A stretch of 64,000 nucleotides of DNA from Vibrio sp. CAU 1672 (GTDB lineage: Bacteria; Pseudomonadota; Gammaproteobacteria; Enterobacterales; Vibrionaceae). The translations under genes and the position numbers were made by a program. The notes beneath the pieces were generated by a model that had not been told where the DNA came from, did no database searches, and was given only the letters and a program-made list of their open reading frames with translations. The DNA lies in contig NZ_JARHUF010000005.1 of assembly GCF_029223195.1 (NCBI RefSeq), positions 180,275 through 244,274 of the forward strand, read 5' to 3'. Below are positions 9,285-17,966 of this stretch, one piece after another (position 1 is the first letter of the stretch; each line of letters opens with the position of its first letter).

Positions 9285-10187
9285 TTATCCCGCTGCTTCA
9301 CGCTTTTCTCTGGTCACTACCCAGCATAACAACGATCCTGTCGTCACCATGAGCACCCCCTGCCAGAACCCCTGGCTTAACGTTACTCCCAGGAGCAGCG
9401 ATGAAAATAAAGCAGAGAAAACTGGGGTAAAATAGGACAAGGTCGCCAAAAACACCATGTTGCCTCCTACAATCGCAATATTCCACAGCCCATAGCCTCC
9501 CGCCATCAGCACAGCCGAGGCTGACAGGTAGCCGATACCTGCCCAGGAGAACACCATCCGGGGTTCATCAGTAAACGCATATTTCACCCACAAAGACACG
9601 GCCGTCGCGATAAAAAACAGTGTGATAGCATTGTGCTTTGACTGCTGTTTTTGCGTCAGATTGCAGTATATGGCCCAGATCACTGCACCAGTAAACGCCA
9701 TTACATATACCGCTGGATTGCTCGCAAGGTTAGTGAACAACTGACGGGCAGACAATCCGTCGCCACCACTGACTGTCCAGGCAACACCAACAAAAGCGAG
9801 TAGCACGGCCGGATAAAGAATCCAATGCGGTTTTTTATTACTGCCCAGAACCGCGAATAACACGGTTAATGCCGGCCACAAGTAGTTCACAATCGAGACT
9901 TCAATCGCCTGCGACCGCGAATTTGAGTAACCCAGGGACAGAGCCAGAAAAATCTCATAGCAGACGAACATTGCCCCGCCTAACAGCAAATATTTAGGAG
10001 CAAAGTAAGAGAGTTTGGGAACACCGATAACGATCATCAACAAAACTGAACTCAGCGTATAGAGCATCGCACTCCCGCCAACCGGGCCAAAACTTTCTGT
10101 CACCAACCTTGCCATACCCAGTAAACCGCTCCATGCAAGAATAGCGATACAACCATAAAGAGTGAAACGAACTTGAACCGATTGCAT
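9285..10187 (-). CDS. yddG: Aromatic amino acid exporter, DMT/EamA family (YddG-like)
   Basis: A 300-residue protein with ten predicted membrane segments in two EamA repeats. The N-terminal half (CIAILAWSGLLGMARLVTES, SIVNYLWPALTVLFAV) and the C-terminal part (NIAIVGGNMVFLATLSYFTP) match E. coli YddG, which exports Phe, Tyr and Trp. No TyrR box is evident upstream of 10187, unlike at phhA. The assignment to YddG rather than another EamA transporter rests on the overall sequence pattern. Confidence 0.85.
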   Translation of the reverse strand: MQSVQVRFTLYGCIAILAWSGLLGMARLVTESFGPVGGSAMLYTLSSVLLMIVIGVPKLSYFAPKYLLLGGAMFVCYEIFLALSLGYSNSRSQAIEVSIVNYLWPALTVLFAVLGSNKKPHWILYPAVLLAFVGVAWTVSGGDGLSARQLFTNLASNPAVYVMAFTGAVIWAIYCNLTQKQQSKHNAITLFFIATAVSLWVKYAFTDEPRMVFSWAGIGYLSASAVLMAGGYGLWNIAIVGGNMVFLATLSYFTPVFSALFSSLLLGVTLSQGFWQGVLMVTTGSLLCWVVTREKREAAG

Positions 10188-10317
10188 TTTATCTCTGTGA
10201 CCTACTGCTCATCAAAATCAAACAATCTCACAGCTTAAAGCAAAAATGATCCTCTTCAACGTAAACCGTGAGCAAAATTACTATAAAAAACCACTAAATA
10301 AGTAGATAGGAGTTGAT

Positions 10318-10458
10318 ATGAAGCATTTTCTTCCTTCGAGTGTCATGCTGACCCCGTTTGTTGTGCGCTACTATGAAGAAGACACAGAAAGTGAAGCCGT
10401 GGAACCCAAATCCACTGTCCATTCACCCGCAACAGAAGAAACGGAAGCAACAGACTAA
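10318..10458 (+). CDS. Small acidic ORF of 46 residues upstream of elbB
   Basis: ATG 10318 is preceded by TAGGAG at good spacing and opens MKHFLPSSVMLTPFVVRYYE followed by an acidic, Thr/Glu-rich tail, ending TAA 10456. It is only 12 bp upstream of elbB in the same direction, so the two are probably co-transcribed. It has no recognised domain. The good ribosome site and operon position support it being translated. Confidence 0.5.
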   Translation: MKHFLPSSVMLTPFVVRYYEEDTESEAVEPKSTVHSPATEETEATD

Positions 10459-10470
10459 AGGAACTCTGAA

Positions 10471-11121
10471 ATGAAAAAAGTCGCAGTTATTTTAAGTGGT
10501 TCAGGCGTCTACGATGGCTCTGAAATTCACGAAGCCGTCTTATCCCTCTATGCAATTGAACGGGCGGGGGCAAGTTGGCACTGTTTCGCACCTAACATTG
10601 AACAACTTCATGTCATCAATCATGTCACCGGTAAAGAGATGGATGAAACCAGAAATGTCCTGGTTGAATCTGCACGCATTGCACGGGGCAATATTCAGGA
10701 TGTTGCCCGCCTCAATGTCGATGAATTTGACGCGCTACTCCTGCCGGGAGGATTCGGTGCGGCCAAAAACCTCACTGACTTTGCCGTATCGGGAGCAGAG
10801 TGTTCGATCAACACCCACGTCGCCCAAGCCTGCCGTGGCTTTGCTCGTGCCAATAAACCTGCCGGTTACCTTTGTATCTCACCGGTGATCATTCCGATGA
10901 TTTATGAGCATGGCGTACAAGGCACAATTGGCCATGACGAAGCAACCGCAGCAGCATTCAACCAACTTGGGGGAGAGCACGTGAATTGCCAGGTTGATGA
11001 GATCCACTTCGACGAAACCCACAAAGTGCTGTCAACTCCTGCTTATATGCTGGCGGAGAACATCTCACAAGCCGCTTCTGGCATCGACAAGCTGGTACAA
11101 AAACTCATCGATATCGCCTGA
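10471..11121 (+). CDS. elbB: Glyoxalase ElbB (DJ-1/PfpI superfamily)
   Basis: The 216 residues match ElbB, a DJ-1/PfpI-type protein with glyoxalase III activity linked in E. coli to isoprenoid synthesis. Landmarks are VILSGSGVYDGSEIHEAVL at the N-terminus, LLLPGGFGAAKNL in the middle and the nucleophile elbow AGYLCISPV with the catalytic Cys. AAAGGA precedes the ATG. It follows a small ORF by 12 bp and ends at a terminator. Confidence 0.95.
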   Translation: MKKVAVILSGSGVYDGSEIHEAVLSLYAIERAGASWHCFAPNIEQLHVINHVTGKEMDETRNVLVESARIARGNIQDVARLNVDEFDALLLPGGFGAAKNLTDFAVSGAECSINTHVAQACRGFARANKPAGYLCISPVIIPMIYEHGVQGTIGHDEATAAAFNQLGGEHVNCQVDEIHFDETHKVLSTPAYMLAENISQAASGIDKLVQKLIDIA

Positions 11122-11148
11122 TTTTACTAATTTACTATTACTCACATT

Positions 11149-11188
11149 ATCCCCATTGATTTTTAATCAGTGGGGATTTTTATTTTTT
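11149..11188 (+). terminator. Terminator after elbB
   Basis: The stem ATCCCCATTGAT / ATCAGTGGGGAT (one G-U pair) is followed by a long T-rich run. Confidence 0.9.
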
Positions 11189-11292
11189 TAAGCAACTAAG
11201 TGCACCTTCATCTTTAAGTGCCTGTTTTACTTAATCGTTTGCCTAATAAAACCGGTATCATATGCAACGAAAATTAACTGATACACCAAATT

Positions 11293-11319
11293 TGTGTGCA
11301 ACAGGATCCTGTTCACACA
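11293..11319. promoter_or_regulatory. Near-perfect 27-bp inverted repeat upstream of Fe-alcohol dehydrogenase
   Basis: The arms are TGTGTG + AACAGGA on the left and TCCTGTT + CACACA on the right; only one unpaired C (11299) breaks symmetry. The centre lies about 140 bp before the ATG at 11448, in the otherwise empty 326-bp gap after elbB. It looks like an operator for a dimeric regulator; which one is unknown. Confidence 0.45.
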
Positions 11320-11447
11320 TCCACTGAAAGGTAAGACCAGTACTTTAAGGAAATTGTCTCAGATCAAATTCTGTCAACGTCAGCATGTGCCAAATTATTT
11401 GCAGAAAACACATAACAACTAAATACTAACTATGGAGCAATCCTGAT

Positions 11448-12596
11448 ATGACAAGTGCTTTTTTTATCCCTACAGTAAACCTGATGGGTGCTGGCTGCCT
11501 GAAAGACGCAACGGACAACATCCAATCACAAGGCTTTAAAAAAGGTTTGATTGTAACGGATAAAATTCTTAACCAAATCGGCGTAGTAAAACAGGTTCAG
11601 GATCTTTTAACCGAGCGTGGTGTCGCCACCGTCGTTTTCGATGGTACCCAGCCTAACCCGACCATCAACAACGTAAATCAAGGTTTAGCGCTGTTAAAAG
11701 ACAACCAGTGTGACTTTGTCATTTCTCTTGGCGGCGGATCACCACATGACTGTGCAAAAGGCATCGCCCTTGTCGCAGCCAACGGCGGTGAAATCGCTGA
11801 CTATGAAGGGGTTGATCAGTCAGCGAAGCCAATGTTACCTCTGATCGCAATCAATACCACTGCCGGAACGGCGTCTGAAATGACCCGCTTCTGCATCATT
11901 ACCGATGAAGAGCGCCACATCAAAATGGCGATTGTGGATAAACACACCACACCATTAATCTCAGTCAACGACCCTGAGCTGATGCTGGCCAAACCAGCGT
12001 CACTGACGGCAGCAACTGGTATGGATGCACTAACTCATGCCATTGAAGCCTACGTGTCTATCGCAGCAACGCCTGTCACCGATGCGGTGGCGATTAAAGC
12101 AATCGAGCTGATCCAGGCACACCTTCGCACCGCAGTAAGCAACGGTGAGGATCTGGAAGCACGTGAACAAATGGCCTACGCCCAGTTCATGGCGGGAATG
12201 GCATTCAATAATGCCTCTCTGGGTTATGTTCACGCCATGGCACACCAGCTAGGTGGTTTCTACGATCTGCCACACGGCGTATGTAACGCAATCCTTCTTC
12301 CTCATGTTCAGCGCTACAACGCACAAGTCTGCCCAGAGCGTCTGCGTGATGTGGCAAAAGCCATGGGCGTTGATGTAGAAGGTATGACTGCAGAACAAGG
12401 CGCCGAAGCTGCCATAGATGCCATTGTTTCGCTGGCAAAAGATGTCGGTATTCCAGCGGGTATCCAGCAATTGGGCGCGAAAGCAGAAGATATCCCGACA
12501 CTGGCAGACAATGCCCTTAAAGATGCCTGTGGCTTTACTAACCCGAAACAGGCAACACACGAAGAGATCTCGGCGATCTTTACAGCCGCAATGTAA
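11448..12596 (+). CDS. Iron-containing alcohol dehydrogenase (YiaY/AdhB type)
   Basis: A 382-residue group III alcohol dehydrogenase reducing aldehydes with NAD(P)H. The nucleotide loop is [14 protein letters not shown] and the metal ligands are in [14 protein letters not shown] and [17 protein letters not shown]. It most resembles YiaY and Zymomonas AdhB; the physiological alcohol is not certain (ethanol, 1,3-propanediol or threonine have all been assigned to relatives). The start is preceded by GGAGCAATCCTGAT. It is transcribed alone. Confidence 0.92.
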   Translation: MTSAFFIPTVNLMGAGCLKDATDNIQSQGFKKGLIVTDKILNQIGVVKQVQDLLTERGVATVVFDGTQPNPTINNVNQGLALLKDNQCDFVISLGGGSPHDCAKGIALVAANGGEIADYEGVDQSAKPMLPLIAINTTAGTASEMTRFCIITDEERHIKMAIVDKHTTPLISVNDPELMLAKPASLTAATGMDALTHAIEAYVSIAATPVTDAVAIKAIELIQAHLRTAVSNGEDLEAREQMAYAQFMAGMAFNNASLGYVHAMAHQLGGFYDLPHGVCNAILLPHVQRYNAQVCPERLRDVAKAMGVDVEGMTAEQGAEAAIDAIVSLAKDVGIPAGIQQLGAKAEDIPTLADNALKDACGFTNPKQATHEEISAIFTAAM

Positions 12597-12617
12597 CAAC
12601 GCGGCAAACATCACTCC

Positions 12618-12642
12618 AATCCCCGGCCCGGTGCCGGGGATT
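12618..12642 (+). terminator. Terminator after Fe-alcohol dehydrogenase
   Basis: A 10-bp perfect stem AATCCCCGGC / GCCGGGGATT with a 5-nt loop and a T-rich tail. Confidence 0.8.
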
Positions 12643-12725
12643 GTTATATTTACCCCCTCGCACCTGACACATTGGTCATTTTGGTGTTAGCTTGTTAGAT
12701 AAGTACGCTGACTCCGGAGGGAACC

Positions 12726-13808
12726 ATGAAAGTTATCGCAACGGCCCTGCTCGCCTGCATCTCACTCTCAGCCCATGCTGTCACCTATCACGCCCAACTG
12801 ATCACCCAAGGTCAGGATGTTGCCTGGGGGATTGAATTTATCGATCACCACCGGCTGATCGTAAACGAAAAACAAGGCAACATCAGACTGATCGACGTCA
12901 CCACGGGAGCCAGCCAGCACCTGCTGAAGGTGAACGATGTCGACTCGCGCGGGCAAGGCGGTTTACTTGACGTGGCACTGGCCCCCGGCCAGTCTCCGGA
13001 TCGCCAGCAATTATATTTTACCTACAGTAAAAGCACCAGCAGCGGGACAACCGTAGCATTAGCAAGTGCGGTGTTACAGGACAGCACTCTGAGCAACTGG
13101 CAAGATGTGTTCATCGCCGATGCCATCACCACAACCGGGCGCCACTTCGGTAGCCGGATCGCCTTTATCGATGATCACCTTTTCATCTCCATCGGTGATC
13201 GGGGTGAACGTGACAATGGTCAGAATGCAAGCAACCATGCGGCAGCGATCTTACGCCTTAACCTTGACGGTAGCGTACCGGAAGACAATCCCTTCATTAA
13301 ACAGCAAGGCAAACCTGAAATATGGAGTTTTGGCCACCGTAACCCGCAAGGACTATTTTACGATCAGCAAACGGAGCAACTTTGGTCTGTGGAGCATGGC
13401 CCTCGCGGCGGTGACGAGATCAACCTGATTGAACCGGGGAACAATTATGGTTGGGCGCGGGCCTCACATGGCAAAGAATATTGGGGACCTCTGGATGTGG
13501 GTGAGGCGAAGTCTTTACCAGGTATGATGAATCCAAAGCTGGTCTACATCCCCTCGATAGCCCCCAGTAACCTGATCCTCTACCGAGGTGACAAATATCC
13601 GGAACTGGATGGTAAGCTGATCATTGCTGCTCTTAAACTTACGCACCTTAATGTCGTCACAATCTCAGGTCGCAGCACGCTTGCCGAATCCAATCGGTTA
13701 CTAGAAGAGCTCGGCGAACGGATCCGGGATATCACCACCAGCCCGGATGGTGACATCTACTTTTCAACCGACAGCGGCAAAATATTCCGCCTGGTGCGCA
13801 ATTTATAA
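12726..13808 (+). CDS. yliI: PQQ-dependent aldose sugar dehydrogenase (YliI/Asd family)
   Basis: 360 residues with signal peptide MKVIATALLACISLSAHA, so periplasmic. It has a six-bladed propeller of the soluble glucose dehydrogenase type: GRHFGSRIAF, then GDRGERDNGQ, then WSFGHRNPQG, then SVEHGPRGGDEINLI and NYGWARASHGKEYWG. These are the usual PQQ/Ca-binding stretches. The enzyme oxidises aldoses at C1. GGAGGG precedes the ATG. The 3' end overlaps the convergent S66 peptidase gene by 6 bp, so no separate terminator lies between them. Confidence 0.92.
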   Translation: MKVIATALLACISLSAHAVTYHAQLITQGQDVAWGIEFIDHHRLIVNEKQGNIRLIDVTTGASQHLLKVNDVDSRGQGGLLDVALAPGQSPDRQQLYFTYSKSTSSGTTVALASAVLQDSTLSNWQDVFIADAITTTGRHFGSRIAFIDDHLFISIGDRGERDNGQNASNHAAAILRLNLDGSVPEDNPFIKQQGKPEIWSFGHRNPQGLFYDQQTEQLWSVEHGPRGGDEINLIEPGNNYGWARASHGKEYWGPLDVGEAKSLPGMMNPKLVYIPSIAPSNLILYRGDKYPELDGKLIIAALKLTHLNVVTISGRSTLAESNRLLEELGERIRDITTSPDGDIYFSTDSGKIFRLVRNL

Positions 13809-14792
13809 CGCTACCGACACCGTTTTCTGCTCAAAATCCAGCGTCATGGTTGCCCCTAACGGCACCGTTAGCATCGGGTGGGTATGGCAGCTGTCAAAGT
13901 CATATACAATATTGATATCCTGCCCGTTCAACACTTCAAGCAAGACATCGATTGGCGCTCGTCCGGTTCCTTTGTGATTAAATTTTTCATGTTTACCTAA
14001 CACTATCGCAGACACTTTATCCAACACGCCGGAAAGTTTAAGCAGCGCAAAAGAGCGCTCAACGGAATCAATGCCCTGCAGGCAGTCCTCGATCATTAAA
14101 ATATCGCCGTCCTTAATCTCCGGCATATACTCACTGGCCCAAATACAGGTCATGGTGTTCAGGTTGCCGCCAATCACCCGCCCGGAAATCACGCCATTCC
14201 CGATAAACTGCCATTGATTCGGCAGCGTCGTTTTTGCCCGCTCCTGGGCAGACCACTCAATCCATTCATCGGTCCACTCGGCTGGCATGGGATACGTATG
14301 ATCCAGCTGGGCAAGCGCTGAAGTAACCGATTCAAAAGATGCAAAAGTTTCATCAACCAGCGGTGGAAACTCGCCTAAAGAGGCAACCAGCGCCGGTCCG
14401 TAGAAGGTCACAATGCCTGTGCGGGCGTAAATGCCCATCAGCAGCGCTGTCACATCAGAATAGCCGACGATGATCTTCGGATCTTTTTTCAATGCGTCAT
14501 AATCAAGGTAAGGCAGTAAGGCATTGCTGTTAAAACCACCAATGGTGGACATAATGCAGCGTACCTCAGGGTCACGGATTAACGCGTTCAGTTCGTCAAC
14601 GCGTTCCTGAATCGATCCGGAACGATATTGGTCCGTTTTGCCGGTCAGGCTGCCGGCTTTGACTTGATAACCCTGATTTTGCAAGTAGGCTTTCGCGCGC
14701 TCAAATCGCTGGGGAGCAAAAACAGTTGCAGGGGAAGAAGGCGAGAAAAAACCGATGGTATCGCCTTTTTTTAATGGTGGTGGAACTAGCAT
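13803..14792 (-). CDS. S66 family serine peptidase (LD-carboxypeptidase / MccF-like)
   Basis: The 329-residue protein matches the S66 family, which includes LD-carboxypeptidase and the microcin C immunity peptidase MccF. The catalytic Ser lies in IVGYSDVTALL, Glu in MIEDCLQGID and His in DSCHTHPMLTVPLGA. The length and the insertion around residues 170-210 (WTDEWIEWSAQERAK) are closer to MccF-like members. No signal peptide is present, so it acts in the cytosol, perhaps on murein peptides or aminoacyl nucleotides. Confidence 0.85.
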   Translation of the reverse strand: MLVPPPLKKGDTIGFFSPSSPATVFAPQRFERAKAYLQNQGYQVKAGSLTGKTDQYRSGSIQERVDELNALIRDPEVRCIMSTIGGFNSNALLPYLDYDALKKDPKIIVGYSDVTALLMGIYARTGIVTFYGPALVASLGEFPPLVDETFASFESVTSALAQLDHTYPMPAEWTDEWIEWSAQERAKTTLPNQWQFIGNGVISGRVIGGNLNTMTCIWASEYMPEIKDGDILMIEDCLQGIDSVERSFALLKLSGVLDKVSAIVLGKHEKFNHKGTGRAPIDVLLEVLNGQDINIVYDFDSCHTHPMLTVPLGATMTLDFEQKTVSVAL

Positions 14793-14918
14793 GTCGCCTC
14801 CGGATTTTGTGATGCACCGTTGAATTATTTTTCCCCAATCTAAGCAAAATTATCTAAGCTTAACAATAAGTTTATGTTTCTTAGTGATAGTTTTTCGGTT
14901 ACGTGGTACGAGGTAACT

Positions 14919-15554
14919 ATGATCCCCTATCCTTTACAGTTAGAGAAAATCAAAGCGGTGGTGTTTGATCTGGACAATACTCTGGTCAGTTCCGATATGA
15001 ATTTTACGGAACTGAGACGGCAGCTTGGGTGCCCGGCAGACCAAGACTTATTGGACTTCATCGACAACGCCGATCACCCTCATTTCAAAGAGCATGCGCA
15101 TAATATTATCCTCAACTACGAGCTTACTGATGCGGAACACTCGCAGCCCATGCAGGGTTGTCACGAACTGCTCAGCCACCTGCACCAAAGTGTGATCAAA
15201 ACAGCCATTATTACCCGCAACTGCATTAATGCCACGCACCGGAAGCTCGAACACAATCAAATCAGTGTCGAGCGCGTGATCACCCGTGAGTGCTTTCCGG
15301 CCAAGCCTGATCCCCTCGCCCTGCAGACACTGGCCAAAGAGTGGCGGCTGTTACCTGATGAAGTCCTCTATGTCGGCGATTATCTTTATGATCTGCAAGT
15401 GGCCTATAACGCCCAGATGCCTTCATGCCTGATTCATCACGGTATTGAACTTGATTTCACCGAACATGCCTCACTGGCCGTCAGTGAACTGAGTGATTTG
15501 CTGGCCCATTTTGAAGCGTTACCAACCATCATCAAGAATGGCAAACGCTGCTAG
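14919..15554 (+). CDS. HAD-superfamily hydrolase (subfamily IA)
   Basis: 211 residues from ATG 14919 (MIPYPLQLEKIKAVVFDLDN), chosen for the GAGG 6 nt upstream; an earlier ATG at 14874 is less likely. Motif I is VVFDLDNTLV, motif II IITRN, motif III AKPDPLALQTL and motif IV VLYVGDYLYDLQVA, so the phosphatase site is intact. The substrate is probably a small phosphomonoester. The 3' end overlaps the convergent desaturase-family gene by 4 bp. Confidence 0.9.
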   Translation: MIPYPLQLEKIKAVVFDLDNTLVSSDMNFTELRRQLGCPADQDLLDFIDNADHPHFKEHAHNIILNYELTDAEHSQPMQGCHELLSHLHQSVIKTAIITRNCINATHRKLEHNQISVERVITRECFPAKPDPLALQTLAKEWRLLPDEVLYVGDYLYDLQVAYNAQMPSCLIHHGIELDFTEHASLAVSELSDLLAHFEALPTIIKNGKRC

Positions 15555-16408
15555 TCTGAAGAATCAGAAGGGGGCGAAAACAAACATCGCCATTTCTCCT
15601 GCCAAGACAGATTTGAGCGGGTAACCTCATGCAACATATCGCGCCACTCAGCAAAGGTCACCGTCAGGGGGTTGAAGCTGTTGACGGGCTTGGAAATACC
15701 ATAGCGAACGGTTTCTACTTCCGGCTCAAACGTGCCAAACAGCCGGTCCCAGATGATCAATACACCGGCGTAATTTTTATCAATATACTGGCGATTCACC
15801 CCGTGATGAACCCGGTGATGGGAAGGGGTATTGAACACCCGCTCTAATGGCCCGAGTGAGCGTATCCACTGGGTGTGAACAAAGAACTGCAACCCCAAAT
15901 TGAGTAATACCACAAACACCACCCATTTAGGGTTAAAACCAATCATCACCAAAGGCAGCCAGAACAGCCACATTCCCGCCAACGGATACATCAGGCTCTG
16001 ACGAAATGCAGTGCTGAAGTTCATCCGCTCCGAACTATGGTGCACCACATGGGCCGCCCACATCCAACGAATACGATGACTGGCACGATGGAACCAATAA
16101 TAGAAAAAGTCCTGTAGCACCATCAATAAAACAAATGATGCCACAGATATGTCAATATCAAACAGACGCCAGCCAAACCACCACAGATACAACTTAGCGA
16201 TCAGCAGGCCCGCCAGAATATCACTCACCTGGTGCATACCTGCCAGTACAAAGTTGCACGCGACCTCAGGGAGATGATAGCGGGCGTTATCAGGCAGTCG
16301 TCCCCGGCGCTGGCCAAGCCAGTACTCCGCCAGAATAAAAATAAAAAACAGCGGGGCTAACGCCATCAATAACCAATCCGGATTTTCCATTAATTGCGAC
16401 CAATCCAT
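15551..16408 (-). CDS. Sterol desaturase / fatty acid hydroxylase family protein
   Basis: A membrane di-iron protein of 285 residues from start MDWSQLMENPDWLLM (16408, AGGA 8 nt upstream). Four or more hydrophobic segments and the three His boxes are present: FHRASHRIRW, AHVVHHSSERMNF and the late THHRVHHG-type box (SHHRVHHGVN). The family hydroxylates or desaturates lipids; the substrate in Vibrio is not established. It starts 8 bp after the upstream DUF2804 gene, so the pair is an operon. Confidence 0.88.
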   Translation of the reverse strand: MDWSQLMENPDWLLMALAPLFFIFILAEYWLGQRRGRLPDNARYHLPEVACNFVLAGMHQVSDILAGLLIAKLYLWWFGWRLFDIDISVASFVLLMVLQDFFYYWFHRASHRIRWMWAAHVVHHSSERMNFSTAFRQSLMYPLAGMWLFWLPLVMIGFNPKWVVFVVLLNLGLQFFVHTQWIRSLGPLERVFNTPSHHRVHHGVNRQYIDKNYAGVLIIWDRLFGTFEPEVETVRYGISKPVNSFNPLTVTFAEWRDMLHEVTRSNLSWQEKWRCLFSPPSDSSD

Positions 16409-16416
16409 TGTTTGTC

Positions 16417-17436
16417 CTACCATTTCGCAAAGTGATCTTCTGTCAGTCCCAGAACATGCTCTAACTCATGCCGGGTACCATCACCATCAATAACGGCCCC
16501 GGAAAAATGACCAACGTATTGACGGAAGTTGCTTTTCAATAAAATGAAGTTTTTCTTTTCCGCCCGAACACATCGCGGCTTAAACATTAGGTTCACGCGT
16601 CCGTCTTGCGACGAGATCTTCCAGCCTAGATCCGGTTTAAGGCGGAAGAACTGGAACGATACTGATGGCAATAAATGACGCACGCCATTGACCCACAACA
16701 CATTTTCACATGCACCCGTTTCATTGACACCAGCAGCCAGATTTAAACCAATCGATACCGTATCGGTACGATGATTAATGCTTGCCCAGCGCCAGCTGGT
16801 CTCACGGCGCATGTACCCCGCAGAGAAGTCATATCCGGCACTCGCCTTAGACAACTCCTGTGGTTGGTTATTGATTCGCAGCGAACCGGAAACTCGCAGC
16901 GCATTATGTTTTTGCGTGTACGTCCAGCCGGCATAGCCGGTCGGCGTGCAGAGCATCAGCGGCTCACTGTCACTTAACGGCTGTAAGCAAAGATCCGCTG
17001 TGATTGTCGACGTGTTCAGCTTGATCCGCCATTCACCACCGCTAATAACAAACTGCACCCTGCCCTTCGCGATTTGTGCGCTACTTTGCCAGCTGGATGA
17101 CTGAGTTTGCGCACCAATATTTAATGGCCTTAGCCATTGTTGTTCGCTTAACACTTCCTTCTGCTTATCGAAGACATAACAAAATCCCGACACCAGATAA
17201 CGAATATCCGCGATTGCCACGCCAACTACATAGTCACTCGTGACAATCGAAACGAACTGGAACTGTTTATAGTCAAAAAACTTGCGCCAGCGGGAAGCCG
17301 GATTGTCCATTTCATTCCGATATTGAAATGCCGGTAAACCGAGTTGCAGGGGAATCGCCTTCAACTGGCCGTATTGCGGCATTCCGTCCTGCCCTATTAA
17401 ACTATGCTGCGTATTAAGGGTCACGATGCTATCCAT
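16417..17436 (-). CDS. DUF2804 family protein
   Basis: The 339-residue protein without signal peptide matches the DUF2804 family (features LPAFQYRNEMDNPASRWRKF near residue 33 and SAGYDFSAGYMRRETSWRWA mid-protein). The function is unknown; the fold of this family resembles lipocalin-like carotenoid/AttH-type proteins. It is first in an operon with the sterol-desaturase-family gene, which hints at a lipid role for both (inference). A CRP-like site lies about 100 bp upstream. Confidence 0.82.
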   Translation of the reverse strand: MDSIVTLNTQHSLIGQDGMPQYGQLKAIPLQLGLPAFQYRNEMDNPASRWRKFFDYKQFQFVSIVTSDYVVGVAIADIRYLVSGFCYVFDKQKEVLSEQQWLRPLNIGAQTQSSSWQSSAQIAKGRVQFVISGGEWRIKLNTSTITADLCLQPLSDSEPLMLCTPTGYAGWTYTQKHNALRVSGSLRINNQPQELSKASAGYDFSAGYMRRETSWRWASINHRTDTVSIGLNLAAGVNETGACENVLWVNGVRHLLPSVSFQFFRLKPDLGWKISSQDGRVNLMFKPRCVRAEKKNFILLKSNFRQYVGHFSGAVIDGDGTRHELEHVLGLTEDHFAKW

Positions 17437-17535
17437 TGGTTGGTTACACCGGCCAACATTAACATCAATTTAACATCCCACTCCTTGCGCTGTGCCACAA
17501 GACTCATCGATAAGATAGGCAATTTCCGATATAAG

Positions 17536-17551
17536 TGTGAGTTAGATCACT
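17536..17551. promoter_or_regulatory. Candidate CRP site
   Basis: TGTGAGTTAGATCACT matches TGTGA-N6-TCACA with one mismatch. It lies 100 bp upstream of the DUF2804 gene (minus strand) and 415 bp upstream of the EAL gene, in a 530-bp gap that otherwise holds only a 7-bp hairpin (17684-17700) and no supportable gene. Confidence 0.45.
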
Positions 17552-17966
17552 CAATTTGGCACAATTCCCAATCCAATTAGAGCTTTAACTTATACAGAGT
17601 AAACAAAATGCTTAAATACGTAAATAAGAGCAAAATAACTCGTATTTGCATCTTAGTGACTGGTGCACAAACAGCGTTAAACCGCCTTCCAGAGGAAGGC
17701 CAGCCCATACCAACTTTCAATAGTAATTTGAAAGATAATACTGTTTTTATGCAAAAACAGAGCATAGCTCATAGTACTCGCATAACCCTGATTTATAACC
17801 ATTATCATTGCAAGAAACGCCACAAAAAATTCGCCAACCGTTTGCGTTTAGAGGGCAATATACTATTTATCTAAAACGAATGTGATTAAATTGGACTTGT
17901 ATCAATTCTTACGCATAATAGCTGTCGTACAATTTCAACCTATGAATACATAATAACAATATTTCA

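Noticed and set aside
17536..17570. Sigma-54 promoter (TGGCAC) near 17556
   Set aside because: TGGCAC is present but the TTGC element at the right spacing is missing.
17577..17966. Possible c-di-GMP (GEMM) riboswitch upstream of the EAL sensor gene
   Set aside because: There is a small hairpin (GCCTTCC / GGAAGGC) but not the conserved GEMM core sequences or tetraloop-receptor arrangement.
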